A stretch of DNA of 64,000 bases, from positions 186,001 through 250,000 of the forward strand of contig NZ_CANLYI010000002.1 in NCBI RefSeq assembly GCF_947495255.1. The letters are read 5' to 3'. Source of the stretch: an uncultured Winogradskyella sp. GTDB lineage: Bacteria; Bacteroidota; Bacteroidia; Flavobacteriales; Flavobacteriaceae. Below the pieces are notes generated by a model. It ran no database searches, was not told the DNA's origin, and worked only from the letters and a program-made list of their open reading frames with translations. The stretch's first letter is position 1. Each line of letters opens with the position of its first letter. A program made the translations under genes and the position numbers. Shown in pieces: positions 34,071 through 43,279 of the stretch.

Positions 34071-35588
34071 ATGAATAAGAAGGTTATTTTAATGATTTTA
34101 GATGGTTGGGGGAAATCTCCTGACCCTAAAGTTTCGGCAATAGACAATGCACAAATTCCATTTATAAATTCACTTTACACTAAGTATCCAAGCGCAAGTT
34201 TAAGAACTGATGGTTTGCATGTAGGCCTCCCAGAAGGACAAATGGGTAATAGTGAAGTTGGACATATGAATCTAGGTGCAGGTAGAATTGTATACCAAGA
34301 TTTAGTAAAAATAAACCTTGCTGTTGAGAATAAAACCCTTAGAGAAGAAAAGGTATTAAAAGATGCCTTTGCTTATGCTAAAACAAATAACAAGAATATT
34401 CATTTATTAGGTTTAGTAAGTAATGGAGGTGTACATTCTCATATTAACCATCTTTTCGGTTTGCTTAATGCAACTCACGATTATGGTTTAGAAAATGTTT
34501 TTGTACATGCTTTTACAGATGGAAGAGATGTAGATCCAAAATCTGGCTATGGTTTTATTTCTGATTTAGAAGATTACATGAAGAAAACCACAGGAAAATT
34601 AGCAACCGTAACTGGTCGTTATTACGCAATGGATAGAGATAAACGTTGGGAGCGCGTAAAATTAGCTTATGACGGTATGGTACATGGCGAAGGTGAAAAA
34701 ACGCAAAACGTTTTAGAATCTATTAAAGCAAATTACGATAATGGCGTTACCGACGAATTTATAAAACCTTTAATTGCTACTGATAGCAACAACCAACCTG
34801 TTACAACTATTAAAGATGATGACGTTGTTATATTCTTTAACTTTAGAACAGATCGTGGTCGTCAATTAACAGAAGTGCTTTCCCAAAGTGATTTTCATGA
34901 GCAGAACATGCATAAATTAAGCCTCTATTATGTTACATTAACTAATTATGATGATAACTATAAAGGTATAAACGTAGTTTTTAATAAAGATAACTTATCA
35001 GACACTTTAGGTGAAGTATTAGAAAAACATCATAAAAAGCAAATAAGAATTGCTGAAACTGAGAAGTATCCTCACGTTACATTTTTCTTTTCTGGTGGAC
35101 AAGAAAAACCATTTGAAGGTGAAACCAGAATATTAAGAAACTCACCAAAAGTAGCCACCTACGATTTAAAACCAGAAATGAGCGCTTTTGAACTTACAGA
35201 TGCATTAGTACCTGAACTTAAAAAAGGAGACGTTGATTTTGTATGTTTAAATTTTGCTAATGGAGATATGGTTGGCCATACTGGTGTGATGGCAGCTGCT
35301 ATTAAAGCTTGTGAAGCTGTTGATGCATGTGTAAAAAGTGTAGTTACTACTGCATTAGAAAATGATTATACAACTATTTTAATTGCGGATCATGGTAATT
35401 GTGAAACAATGATAAATCCTGATGGATCTCCAAATACAGCACATACAACAAACCCTGTTCCTATTATTTTAATTGACAAAGACTTAAAAACAGTTAAAGA
35501 CGGAATTTTAGGAGATATAGCTCCAACGATTTTAAAATTAATAGGAATACCTCAACCAGAGGCAATGACACAAAAACCCCTAGTTTAA
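34071..35588 (+). CDS. gpmI: 2,3-bisphosphoglycerate-independent phosphoglycerate mutase
   Basis: 505 aa glycolytic enzyme of the alkaline phosphatase fold. D11 (MILDGWG) and the phospho-acceptor S61 (GNSEVGHMN) are in place; later metal motifs FTDGRD, FNFRTDRGRQL, NGDMVGHTG and ADHGNCE are all present. Own promoter, no operon partners. 198 bases of AT-rich DNA follow, with a pair of inverted repeats. Confidence 0.97.
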   Translation: MNKKVILMILDGWGKSPDPKVSAIDNAQIPFINSLYTKYPSASLRTDGLHVGLPEGQMGNSEVGHMNLGAGRIVYQDLVKINLAVENKTLREEKVLKDAFAYAKTNNKNIHLLGLVSNGGVHSHINHLFGLLNATHDYGLENVFVHAFTDGRDVDPKSGYGFISDLEDYMKKTTGKLATVTGRYYAMDRDKRWERVKLAYDGMVHGEGEKTQNVLESIKANYDNGVTDEFIKPLIATDSNNQPVTTIKDDDVVIFFNFRTDRGRQLTEVLSQSDFHEQNMHKLSLYYVTLTNYDDNYKGINVVFNKDNLSDTLGEVLEKHHKKQIRIAETEKYPHVTFFFSGGQEKPFEGETRILRNSPKVATYDLKPEMSAFELTDALVPELKKGDVDFVCLNFANGDMVGHTGVMAAAIKACEAVDACVKSVVTTALENDYTTILIADHGNCETMINPDGSPNTAHTTNPVPIILIDKDLKTVKDGILGDIAPTILKLIGIPQPEAMTQKPLV

Positions 35589-35600
35589 ATATCATTATGG

Positions 35601-35737
35601 ATATATAATGTTGTAAAATTGAAATCTTTTTAAACGTTATTTCTAATTGAAAATTTTAACGTACAAAGTCTGTATGAAGCATTTTTAATACTAGATAATA
35701 TAAAAGAATTCATTATAATTAAGACAACATTATATAT
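35601..35737. repeat. 137-bp segment with 14-bp terminal inverted repeats
   Basis: ATATATAATGTTGT (35601-35614) is matched by its perfect reverse complement at 35724-35737. The AT-rich inside holds no ORF. It could be a small MITE-like element or a chance or regulatory inverted repeat; no target duplication is clear. Confidence 0.4.
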
Positions 35738-35742
35738 TCAAA

Positions 35743-35773
35743 TTGGTGTAAAACTCATATTGTTGTAACTTTG
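35743..35773 (+). promoter_or_regulatory. promoter for the HAD-like gene (TTG-N20-TAACTTTG)
   Basis: TTG at 35743 and TAACTTTG at 35766-35773. The -7 box is 17 bases before the first ATG (35790), 26 before the second (35799). Confidence 0.65.
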
Positions 35774-35789
35774 TCCCAACCTACAATTG

Positions 35790-36197
35790 ATGAATAGCAT
35801 GAATTTTCAAAATAGATTAATTATAGCCGTAGATTTTGATGGCACCATAGTAGATGATGCTTACCCCAAAATTGGAAAAACACGCATTTTTGCTTTTGAA
35901 ACTTTAAAACGATTACAAGAAGATGGTCATCGCCTCATACTTTGGACCTACAGATGTGGCTCTAAACTGCAAGAAGCGGTGGATTTCTGTAAAGAAAACG
36001 GAATAGAATTTTATGCCGTAAATGCAAGCTTCCCTGAAGAAAAATATGACTACAGTAGAAGTCGAAAAATTCACGCTGATCTTTTTATAGACGACCGTAA
36101 TATTGGTGGTATTTTAGGTTGGGGTGAAGTTTATCAAATCATTACCAACGAAAAACCAGACATTAAAGCACCTAAAAAGAAGTGGTGGAAATTATAG
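35790..36197 (+). CDS. HAD-superfamily hydrolase-like protein
   Basis: 135 aa from the ATG at 35790; a start at 35799 (MNFQNRL) is equally possible given the near promoter. HAD motif I is AVDFDGTIVDD (D15/D17), motif II-like ILWTYR and motif III-IV LFIDDRNIGG. The cap is absent, so it resembles the small BT0820-type phosphatase-like group; activity unknown. Ends 18 bases before the end of the convergent CoA-transferase gene. Confidence 0.82.
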   Translation: MNSMNFQNRLIIAVDFDGTIVDDAYPKIGKTRIFAFETLKRLQEDGHRLILWTYRCGSKLQEAVDFCKENGIEFYAVNASFPEEKYDYSRSRKIHADLFIDDRNIGGILGWGEVYQIITNEKPDIKAPKKKWWKL

Positions 36198-36214
36198 TTA
36201 GTTATTAATTTAAC

Positions 36215-37480
36215 CTACAACATTTCAAAATACGCTTTATCTATACTTAATCTGTGATCAGGATGAGCAACTCGGGTTAAGGCCTCTACGCGTTGTTTTA
36301 TTGTTTTACCATATAAATTTGCAACACCATATTCAGTAACTACATATTGCACGTGAGCTCTTGTGGTTACAACGCCTGCTCCTGGCTTTAAAATTGGTAC
36401 AATTCTACTCACTCCATTTTTTGTAACAGACGGAAGTGCTATTATCGCCTTACCTCCTTCACTTAACGATGCTCCTCTTATAAAATCCATTTGTCCACCA
36501 ACACCAGAATAAATGTTGCTACCTATAGAATCAGCACATACTTGTCCTGTTAAATCAACTTCAATCGCAGAATTTATAGCAACCATTTTTGGGTTTTGTT
36601 TAATATAAGCTGCATTATTTGTATAATTTGAAGCTCGCATTTCTACAAACGGATTGTCGTCTACATAATCATATAAACGCTTAGAGCCCATTACAAACGT
36701 AGAAAGTGCACGACCACGATTAATCTTTTTATAATTACCATTAATAACATTATTCAATATTAAATCTATTACACCATCAGAAAACATTTCTGTATGTAAA
36801 CCCAAATCTTTATGACTTGTAAGACTTTTTAATACAGCATTTGGTATGGAGCCAATTCCCATTTGCAATGTACTTCTGTCTTCAATTAAATCAGCCACAT
36901 AATTTCCAATTTTAGTCTCAACAGCATTTGGCTCAGCCATATGATGCGTTGGGATTTCTTCATCAGATTCTACAAAATAATCTATTTCAGTAATATGAAT
37001 AACACCAGCACCATGAGTCCTTGGCATTTGAGGATTTACTTGAGCAATTACAGTCTTAGCATTATCTATAGCAGCTAAAATTGCTTCTACAGCGACTCCT
37101 AACGAACAATAACCATGGCGATCTGGTACAGAAACATGAATTAAAACCACATCGAGATTAATGATTCTTCGTTGAAAAAGTCTAGGTAATTCACTTAAAA
37201 AAACTGGAGTATACGTTCCGTTACCCGCTTTTAAAGTATGTCTTACATTTTTTCCAATAAAAAATGAATTCACATGAAAACTCTCTCTAAGCTCAGGATT
37301 TGCATATGGTGCTTCACCTTCGGTATGTAAATGACAAACTTCTACATTTCTCAATTCTTCATGTCTTGCGGTTAACGCTTTAATAAGACTTTGAGGTGCT
37401 GCTGCAGCTGCTTGAATGTAAACACGGTCATTAGATTTCACGACTTTTAAGGCCTCTTCTGCTGTAACGGTTTTATACAT
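36215..37480 (-). CDS. acetyl-CoA hydrolase/transferase family CoA-transferase
   Basis: 421 aa with the two-domain fold of acetate/4-hydroxybutyrate CoA-transferases. The catalytic Glu that forms the CoA thioester is E231 in LHTEMFSDG; MGIGSIPNAV and GGQMDFIRGA (CoA-binding region) are present. The donor and acceptor acids cannot be told: 4-hydroxybutyrate, butyrate or acetate are possible. Monocistronic. Confidence 0.9.
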   Translation of the reverse strand: MYKTVTAEEALKVVKSNDRVYIQAAAAAPQSLIKALTARHEELRNVEVCHLHTEGEAPYANPELRESFHVNSFFIGKNVRHTLKAGNGTYTPVFLSELPRLFQRRIINLDVVLIHVSVPDRHGYCSLGVAVEAILAAIDNAKTVIAQVNPQMPRTHGAGVIHITEIDYFVESDEEIPTHHMAEPNAVETKIGNYVADLIEDRSTLQMGIGSIPNAVLKSLTSHKDLGLHTEMFSDGVIDLILNNVINGNYKKINRGRALSTFVMGSKRLYDYVDDNPFVEMRASNYTNNAAYIKQNPKMVAINSAIEVDLTGQVCADSIGSNIYSGVGGQMDFIRGASLSEGGKAIIALPSVTKNGVSRIVPILKPGAGVVTTRAHVQYVVTEYGVANLYGKTIKQRVEALTRVAHPDHRLSIDKAYFEML

Positions 37481-37577
37481 GGTTCTTCAAATTTTAGATT
37501 ACAAATCTAGAATAGAAATCTCAATTAGAAACTGTGATTTATCATGTTTTCGGGAATAATTAAAATATTATAATGCC

Positions 37578-37585
37578 TATCTTTG
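37578..37585 (+). promoter_or_regulatory. -7 box TATCTTTG for map
   Basis: TAnnTTTG match 19 bases before the map ATG (37605). Confidence 0.65.
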
Positions 37586-37604
37586 CCGCTCAATACAATG
37601 AAAC

Positions 37605-38423
37605 ATGATTATAGTAAAAACAGCCGAAGAAATTGAATTAATGCGTCAAAGTGCACTCATCGTATCTAAAACATTAGGTATGTTGGCAAAAGAAACGAAA
37701 GAAGGTGTCACCACAAATCATTTAGATAAAATCGCAGAAGAATTTATTAGAGACCATGGTGCTTTACCTGGATTTAAAGGACTCTACGATTGCCCTTCCA
37801 CTTTATTATGTAGTGTAAATGAAGCGGTTGTACATGGATTACCTACTGATATTCCGTTAAAGGATGGTGATATTGTTTCTATAGATTGTGGTTCTTTTAT
37901 GAATGGTTTTTATGGCGATCATGCTTATACTTTTGAAATCGGAAACGTAGATGAGGAAACTAAAAAGCTAATTAAAACAACCAAAGAATCTTTGTATGTT
38001 GGTATTGAACAATTAAAAATCGGCAATCGTGTTGGTGATGTTGGTTTTGCAATTCAACAATTCTGTGAAGCTCAAGGTTATGGTGTGGTTAGAGAATTAG
38101 TTGGCCATGGTTTAGGTAAAAAAATGCATGAAGACCCAGAAATGCCTAACTACGGAAAAAGAGGTCGAGGTAAGAAATTTATTGAAGGCATGGTGGTTGC
38201 TATTGAGCCAATGATAAATATGGGAACTCACAAAGTAAAACAACTTAGTGATGGTTGGACCATTGTAACACAAGATGGCAAACCAAGTGTACATTTTGAA
38301 CATGACATCGCTATTGTAGATGGTAAACCTGAAATATTATCAACTTTTGCATATGTGCACGAAGCATTAGGAATAACCTCTAATGAAGAAGATGCTTTTA
38401 GACAAAAAGCTTTAGTACTTTAA
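37605..38423 (+). CDS. map: methionine aminopeptidase, type I
   Basis: Removes the initiator Met; 272 aa. The five metal ligands are D94, D105, H168, E201 and E232, in SIDCGSFMNGFYGDHA, GHGLGKKMHEDP, AIEPMIN and HFEHDIAI. Located away from the ribosomal-protein operon in which map is often found. Ten bases before the next gene; likely co-transcribed with the three genes up to 40360. Confidence 0.96.
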   Translation: MIIVKTAEEIELMRQSALIVSKTLGMLAKETKEGVTTNHLDKIAEEFIRDHGALPGFKGLYDCPSTLLCSVNEAVVHGLPTDIPLKDGDIVSIDCGSFMNGFYGDHAYTFEIGNVDEETKKLIKTTKESLYVGIEQLKIGNRVGDVGFAIQQFCEAQGYGVVRELVGHGLGKKMHEDPEMPNYGKRGRGKKFIEGMVVAIEPMINMGTHKVKQLSDGWTIVTQDGKPSVHFEHDIAIVDGKPEILSTFAYVHEALGITSNEEDAFRQKALVL

Positions 38424-38432
38424 TTACTATTT

Positions 38433-39212
38433 ATGACCATAGATTATTTAGAGAAAGAACTGGCTTTATTAAGAGAAGAACTAAACAATCATAAATTATA
38501 TAGCACCTTATCTTCTATTGAAGATATTAGGATTTTTATGGAACAGCATGTTTTTGCGGTTTGGGATTTTATGTCATTGTTAAAAGCCCTTCAAAATCAT
38601 TTAACCACTACCACACTGCCTTGGACACCTGTTTCAAATCCATCCACATCTCGTTTTATAAATGAAATAGTACTTGGGGAGGAAAGTGACATTAATGAAC
38701 TTGGGGAGCCTAAAAGTCATTTTGGAATGTATTTAGATGCCATGAAACAAATCGATGCTAGTACGTTTCAAATTGAAAAATTTATTACACAAATACAAAA
38801 CGGCATACTTATAAAGGATGCTAGTAATGCCGTTAGTTTAATCTCAGAAACTTCTAAATTTATCAACTTTACTTTTGATATTATTAATACTAATGAACCT
38901 CATAAAATAGCCTCTGCTTTTACATTTGGTCGTGAAGATTTAATACCAGATATGTTTTTTCAAATTATAAATCAATCAAAAACAAGCAACAATACATATA
39001 GTAAGTTAACGTATTATCTTAAAAGACATATAGAACTAGATGGTGATGAACATGGACCATTATCACTAAAAATGATTGAGGAACTTTGTGGTGACGACTC
39101 CGCAAAATGGAATGATGTTTTAGAGGTTGCCAAAAACGCTTTGCAACAACGTATTTTACTTTGGAATGGTATAGAAGAATTAATAAATTCTAAAAAACTA
39201 ATTGAAATTTAA
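38433..39212 (+). CDS. DUF3050 family protein, heme-oxygenase-like fold
   Basis: 259 aa, all-helical. The segment IRIFMEQHVFAVWDFMSLLKALQ and the later RHIELDGDEHGPLSLKMIEELCG match DUF3050, which belongs by fold to the heme-oxygenase-like di-iron/TenA clan; H/E residues in both segments would be the metal ligands. Members of that clan do varied oxidative reactions, so no substrate is proposed. It is between map and a methyltransferase with which it overlaps by 11 bases. Confidence 0.82.
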   Translation: MTIDYLEKELALLREELNNHKLYSTLSSIEDIRIFMEQHVFAVWDFMSLLKALQNHLTTTTLPWTPVSNPSTSRFINEIVLGEESDINELGEPKSHFGMYLDAMKQIDASTFQIEKFITQIQNGILIKDASNAVSLISETSKFINFTFDIINTNEPHKIASAFTFGREDLIPDMFFQIINQSKTSNNTYSKLTYYLKRHIELDGDEHGPLSLKMIEELCGDDSAKWNDVLEVAKNALQQRILLWNGIEELINSKKLIEI

Positions 39213-39981
39213 GCTTTTGAAAAAACTATTCAAAATAATATTAAACACAATTCCAAGACCTCTATTAATTAGACTCAGCTATGTTATTAGACCAATATTG
39301 GTGCTCTATTTAAAAGGCAATAAATACACAGACCCAATTGATGGTAAAAGTTTTAAATCTTTTTTACCATATGGTTATGGCAAACAAAGACCCAATGTGC
39401 TCTCACCTTCTACGCTTTCTTTAGAAAGGCATAGATTATTGTGGTTGTATCTCAATAATGAAACTGATTTTTTTAAGGACGAAAAAAAAGTGCTTCATTT
39501 TGCTCCGGAGCAATGTTTTTTAAAACGTTTTAGAACACTTAAAAATATTTCCTACACAACTACTGATTTACTCTCTCCAATCGCAGATGTAAAAGCAGAT
39601 ATTTGTGACCTTCCGTTTGAAGATAACAGTTATGATGTAATTCTTTGTAACCATGTGTTAGAACATATCCCAGATGACACCAAAGCAATGCAAGAGTTAT
39701 ACAGAGTTATGAAACCTGGTGGTTACGGTGTTTTTCAGATTCCACAAGATTTAAATCGTGCTGAAACTTTTGAAGATAATACTATTACTGACAAAGCAGA
39801 ACGTGCTAAAATTTTTGGACAATATGATCATGTACGCGTTTATGGTAGAGATTACTTTGACAAACTTCGCTCTGTAGGTTTTAAAGTTGAAGACATTGAT
39901 TACACTGCTCAACTTTCAGAAGAAGATATTACAAAATACTGTTTAGCTAAAGGTGAAATTATTCCTGTGGTTTATAAATAA
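39202..39981 (+). CDS. class I SAM-dependent methyltransferase
   Basis: 259 aa from a TTG at 39202 (another TTG at 39217 is possible). A basic amphipathic N-terminus is followed by a short LKGNKYTDPIDGKSFKSFLPYG domain, motif I in the variant VLHFAPEQCF (about 95-104), ADICDLPFEDNSYDVILCNHVLEHI and LYRVMKPGGYGVFQIPQD. The EYTD-GK-like front part is seen in methyltransferases linked to surface sugar pathways. Overlaps the DUF3050 gene. Confidence 0.85.
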   Translation: MKFKLLKKLFKIILNTIPRPLLIRLSYVIRPILVLYLKGNKYTDPIDGKSFKSFLPYGYGKQRPNVLSPSTLSLERHRLLWLYLNNETDFFKDEKKVLHFAPEQCFLKRFRTLKNISYTTTDLLSPIADVKADICDLPFEDNSYDVILCNHVLEHIPDDTKAMQELYRVMKPGGYGVFQIPQDLNRAETFEDNTITDKAERAKIFGQYDHVRVYGRDYFDKLRSVGFKVEDIDYTAQLSEEDITKYCLAKGEIIPVVYK

Positions 39982-39991
39982 AAAAACAAAA

Positions 39992-40360
39992 ATGACACAA
40001 CAAATTATTATTGCAACAGGTGCCTTTTTTGGAATGTTATCTGTGATTTTTGGTGCTTTTGGCGCACATGCGTTAAAGAAAATTTTGTCTACGGATCAAT
40101 TACATAGTTTTGAGGTTGGTGTTAAATACCAAATGTATCATGCCATAGTATTACTCGCATTAGGTCTTAATGCTAACGATATAACCTCAGCAACGTATTG
40201 GTGTTTCACAATCGGCATTACATTATTCTCTTTTAGTATTTATGGATTGATTCTATCTGATGCTAAAGGAAAGAAACTTCGTTTTTTAGGGCCTATTACA
40301 CCAATTGGAGGATTATTATTGGTTGTAGGTTGGTTATTGGTATTGACCAATGCATTTTAA
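39992..40360 (+). CDS. DUF423 family membrane protein
   Basis: 122 aa from the ATG at 39992; the longer frame upstream overlaps the methyltransferase gene and adds no conserved residues. Four membrane helices; GAFFGMLSVIFGAFGAHALKK at the start and the C-terminal LGPITPIGGLLLVVGWLLV are DUF423 signatures. Function of the family is unknown. Confidence 0.88.
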   Translation: MTQQIIIATGAFFGMLSVIFGAFGAHALKKILSTDQLHSFEVGVKYQMYHAIVLLALGLNANDITSATYWCFTIGITLFSFSIYGLILSDAKGKKLRFLGPITPIGGLLLVVGWLLVLTNAF

Positions 40361-40372
40361 GAATAAATAAAG

Positions 40373-40434
40373 CACTTTCTATTCCTTGACTAACTCGAAG
40401 TTTACATTTAAACTATACTTGGAATAACAAAGTG
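40373..40434. repeat. nested inverted repeat between convergent genes
   Basis: Outer arms CACTTTCTATTCC (40373-40385) and GGAATAACAAAGTG (40421-40434) pair with one small bulge; an inner stem AGTTTA / TAAACT (40399-40414) sits in the loop. No T run follows, so it is not a usual terminator. It might be a dispersed repeat or a structured 3' end. Confidence 0.5.
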
Positions 40435-40463
40435 TATTGTGAGCGCACTGGAATTCTAATAAA

Positions 40464-41441
40464 CTATTCCGGAAAACCATTTAAACTTAAGGTCTGTAAG
40501 ATTTTATCTTCATCTTCATAAATAAAATATGCTTTTAACTCAGGATGAGAGTTTAAAAACCAAGTAACCTTATCAATTCCCATAGCCTGAAAGGCAGTTG
40601 CGTACGCATCAGCCATCATACAATCTGGCGCAATAACAGAAACACTTAGAATATTTGTTTTTGTTGGATAACCCGTTTTTGTATTAATAATATGTGCATA
40701 GCGATTGCCGTTGTCATCAGTTCTAAACTTTCTGTAGGTTCCTGAAGTAGCCATACTTTCTTCTTTTAGAACAATAACTTTAGAGTATGATTGCTTACCA
40801 TCAAAATTAGGGTCATCAATACCAACTGCCCAGCCCTTTTTGCTTTCTAAATTTAATCCTGATGTTCTTAAATCACCTCCTATGTCCACTAAATAATTAT
40901 CAATTCCTTTAGATTCTAAAAAATTAGCAATAACATCAATTCCATAGCCTTTTGCTATAGCATTGAACTCGAGATAACTTTCTTGCTGCTTTTTAATATG
41001 TTTATCGACTATACCAACTTTGTTAAAACCGACAAATTTCATTAATCGATCTATGGTTGAGCTATCTGTTAAAAATTTATCCTTTTCTGCCCCAAAATTC
41101 CATGCGTTTACAACATTACCTATAGTTGGATCAAAAACACCTTCGGTTTTTCTGTAAATGATTTTTGAAGCTTTAAAAACATTTTCAAAATGATTATCAA
41201 CTTTAGTGATTTCATTTCTATTAAGTTTAGATATATCAGAATCTGGAATGTAGGTAGAAAGCGATTTATTTACAACCGCAAACAAACTATCAAACTGTTT
41301 CTGATAATTAATATGGTCTTCAGAAAAATATTGAATATTATAACTGGTGCCGAAAACTTGACCAGAAAGTTTAGTGTTTTTAGGTTCTTGCTGACAAGAA
41401 AAAGTCAGAGCAATTAGAAATAGGTAAACGATTTTTTTCAT
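40464..41441 (-). CDS. apbE: FAD:protein FMN transferase
   Basis: Attaches FMN to Thr of NqrB/NqrC-type proteins in the periplasm. 325 aa lipoprotein (LTFSC, C16). Family signatures: GTSYNIQY at the start of the mature part, the FDPTIGNVVNAWNFG segment, AIAKGYGID, VDIGGDLRTSG and the C-terminal GYPTKTNILSVSVIAPDCMMADAYATAFQ (metal Asp). With the nqr operon about 2 kb upstream on the same strand, flavinylation of NqrB and NqrC is the probable job. Confidence 0.95.
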   Translation of the reverse strand: MKKIVYLFLIALTFSCQQEPKNTKLSGQVFGTSYNIQYFSEDHINYQKQFDSLFAVVNKSLSTYIPDSDISKLNRNEITKVDNHFENVFKASKIIYRKTEGVFDPTIGNVVNAWNFGAEKDKFLTDSSTIDRLMKFVGFNKVGIVDKHIKKQQESYLEFNAIAKGYGIDVIANFLESKGIDNYLVDIGGDLRTSGLNLESKKGWAVGIDDPNFDGKQSYSKVIVLKEESMATSGTYRKFRTDDNGNRYAHIINTKTGYPTKTNILSVSVIAPDCMMADAYATAFQAMGIDKVTWFLNSHPELKAYFIYEDEDKILQTLSLNGFPE

Positions 41442-41492
41442 AAGTTTAAATCTGATATCAACTGTATTAAGTCTTTCGCTTCTGATTAGAAA

Positions 41493-41870
41493 TTAATTCA
41501 AATTCATATCTATAACTTGTACGCCATTATACTCAATTAGATATTCTTGATTTAAATACAATGGTAAATCTTCACCATCAGGATTTCCCAAACCAACACC
41601 AGCATATAATACTTTTGCTTCTTTTTCGTAAGCATGCTTTCTAAAGGTTTCCATCCAAACAATATCATAATTATTTGGGTTTTCAGGTAATATCACAGCT
41701 CTTACAACCACAAAAAAGTATTGACTATTCTTATCTAAACATACAAATTGTGGGTGACGTTTAAGCTTACTATTAATAGCTACAAATTCGAAACCACGAG
41801 ACTCTAGGTCTTTACCAACGTGGTTCATTGCTAAGTTATGTAGTTCTTGAGGTGTAAGTGGTTTACTCAT
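41493..41870 (-). CDS. small conserved protein between apbE and nqr genes
   Basis: 125 aa from the Met at 41870 (MSKPLTPQELHNLAMNHVGKDL...). A start 15 bases upstream exists but lies in the -7 box. Mixed alpha/beta, no membrane helix, with FVVVRAVILPENP and a C-terminal LYLNQEYLIEYNGVQVID. I recognise it as a flavobacterial family that often lies near apbE/nqr and is sometimes labelled after NqrF, but it has no NqrF domain. Role unknown. Confidence 0.75.
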   Translation of the reverse strand: MSKPLTPQELHNLAMNHVGKDLESRGFEFVAINSKLKRHPQFVCLDKNSQYFFVVVRAVILPENPNNYDIVWMETFRKHAYEKEAKVLYAGVGLGNPDGEDLPLYLNQEYLIEYNGVQVIDMNLN

Positions 41871-41874
41871 AATG

Positions 41875-41882
41875 CAAAGATA
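41875..41882 (-). promoter_or_regulatory. -7 box TATCTTTG almost touching a start codon
   Basis: Reads TATCTTTG on the minus strand, only four bases before the ATG at 41870, so the transcript would be leaderless or nearly so. Confidence 0.5.
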
Positions 41883-41890
41883 CAAAGTTG

Positions 41891-42757
41891 CTATTTAAAT
41901 CTCACAAACTTGGCACTTCCAAAAGTATAATTTGAAACAGAAATTTGGGCATCATCTTTTAATTGATACCACGGAGAAATAGTAGAGTCTTCTATGTTCT
42001 TTACCAAATGAACACTCTGTGCTGGTGTGTTACCTTGAAAAAGCAAGAATATTTTTTCACCATTTTCATTTACAGCTTCATCGCATATCATAACAATATG
42101 TCCTGGACTTCCACCTTTTATAAGCATATCTCCAATTTTTAAATCTTTAGATTCAATTGGTTTTAATTCATTGTGAAGAGATAAAGTACCAGAATACATG
42201 TAGATTAAATTTAAGTATTTATAAAAATTATCTTTAGACGAATTGGCATTTGTTGTTTTATGAAACGTTACTTTGTTTCCTTTTATTATTGGTCTATACC
42301 CTTCCGCATATTTTAACCAAGAGCAATAATGACCTGACGTAAAATTAAATCCTATTTCGTCTTTTCTATTATTGTCCCACAAATATTCACTTCGAACTCT
42401 TATTAATGCATCTGCACACTGTTGCAAACCATTTTTTGGTACAGGAATTTCTAAAACACCAACATGACCACCTTGCCAGAAATAGTTAGTATCATCATAA
42501 TTTATAATTTTACTCCCAAATGCTTTCAACTTATAATTACGAAGGTATTCCTCAAAACTTCCTGATTTATATACTACCCTTTTAAAACCAATAGGAAGGT
42601 TAACTCTAGACCTAATAGTTAAACTATCCTTATCTATTAAATTTGGTATTTCAATAACAGCAGAAACAGTCTCTATAGCTTTCTTTACTGGCTTAAGTTG
42701 ATAAGCCAACACTATAATAGTAAACAGTAGTAATAATAAGAGAAGTCCTTTTTTCAT
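41891..42757 (-). CDS. DUF4846 family exported protein
   Basis: 288 aa with an N-terminal signal/anchor (1-20). RVNLPIGFKRVVYKSGSFEEYLRNYKLK, CADALIRVRSEYLWDN, FTSGHYCSWLKYAEGYRP and GSPGHIVMICDEAVN match DUF4846, a family of unknown function with conserved His and Cys residues that suggest an enzyme active site. Same strand as the small gene after it and apbE, but a separate promoter appears to lie between them. Confidence 0.8.
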   Translation of the reverse strand: MKKGLLLLLLLFTIIVLAYQLKPVKKAIETVSAVIEIPNLIDKDSLTIRSRVNLPIGFKRVVYKSGSFEEYLRNYKLKAFGSKIINYDDTNYFWQGGHVGVLEIPVPKNGLQQCADALIRVRSEYLWDNNRKDEIGFNFTSGHYCSWLKYAEGYRPIIKGNKVTFHKTTNANSSKDNFYKYLNLIYMYSGTLSLHNELKPIESKDLKIGDMLIKGGSPGHIVMICDEAVNENGEKIFLLFQGNTPAQSVHLVKNIEDSTISPWYQLKDDAQISVSNYTFGSAKFVRFK

Positions 42758-42859
42758 TTAGTAAGATAATGTTGCAACCATTAGTAATTTAAGTTCTAAA
42801 CGTTACAAAATAATGATTTGTTATATAGTTCTTAAATTTACCAAAAATTCAATAGCTCA

Positions 42860-43240
42860 ATGACTAGTAAACAACTAATCTTCAATCTTTGTTTGTGCCT
42901 GTTTATTCTATCCGTAAATTGCGAAAATAAAAGCCAATTACCAGACCCTTTACAAGCTGGATGGGACGGTAATGCTGTTTGTGAGGTTGTAGAAGAAAAC
43001 CAAGAATTAAGAGTGCTTAAATGTACTTTTGAACCTAATATTGGGCATGAGGAACATTACCATAACCCACATTTTGGATATACACTCTCTGGTGGAAAGT
43101 TTAGAATAAAAGATAATTCTGGTACTAGAGAAGTTAATGTACCGACAGGTTATAGTTTTAGAAACGATGAAATCACCACACACGAGGTTTTAAATATTGG
43201 TAAAACGACTGCTGTGTTTTTGATTATGGAGTATAAATAA
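42860..43240 (+). CDS. cupin-fold lipoprotein
   Basis: 126 aa. Lipoprotein signal (LSVNC, C21) followed by a single small cupin domain: HEEHYHNPHFGYTLSGGKFRIK and TTHEVLNIGKTTAVFLIMEYK, with possible metal-binding His residues in the first motif. Metal and substrate unknown. 39 bases before the next gene. Confidence 0.82.
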   Translation: MTSKQLIFNLCLCLFILSVNCENKSQLPDPLQAGWDGNAVCEVVEENQELRVLKCTFEPNIGHEEHYHNPHFGYTLSGGKFRIKDNSGTREVNVPTGYSFRNDEITTHEVLNIGKTTAVFLIMEYK

Positions 43241-43279
43241 TTTTTTCTTATCTTTTCTTGAAATAAGATTCTAAATATT

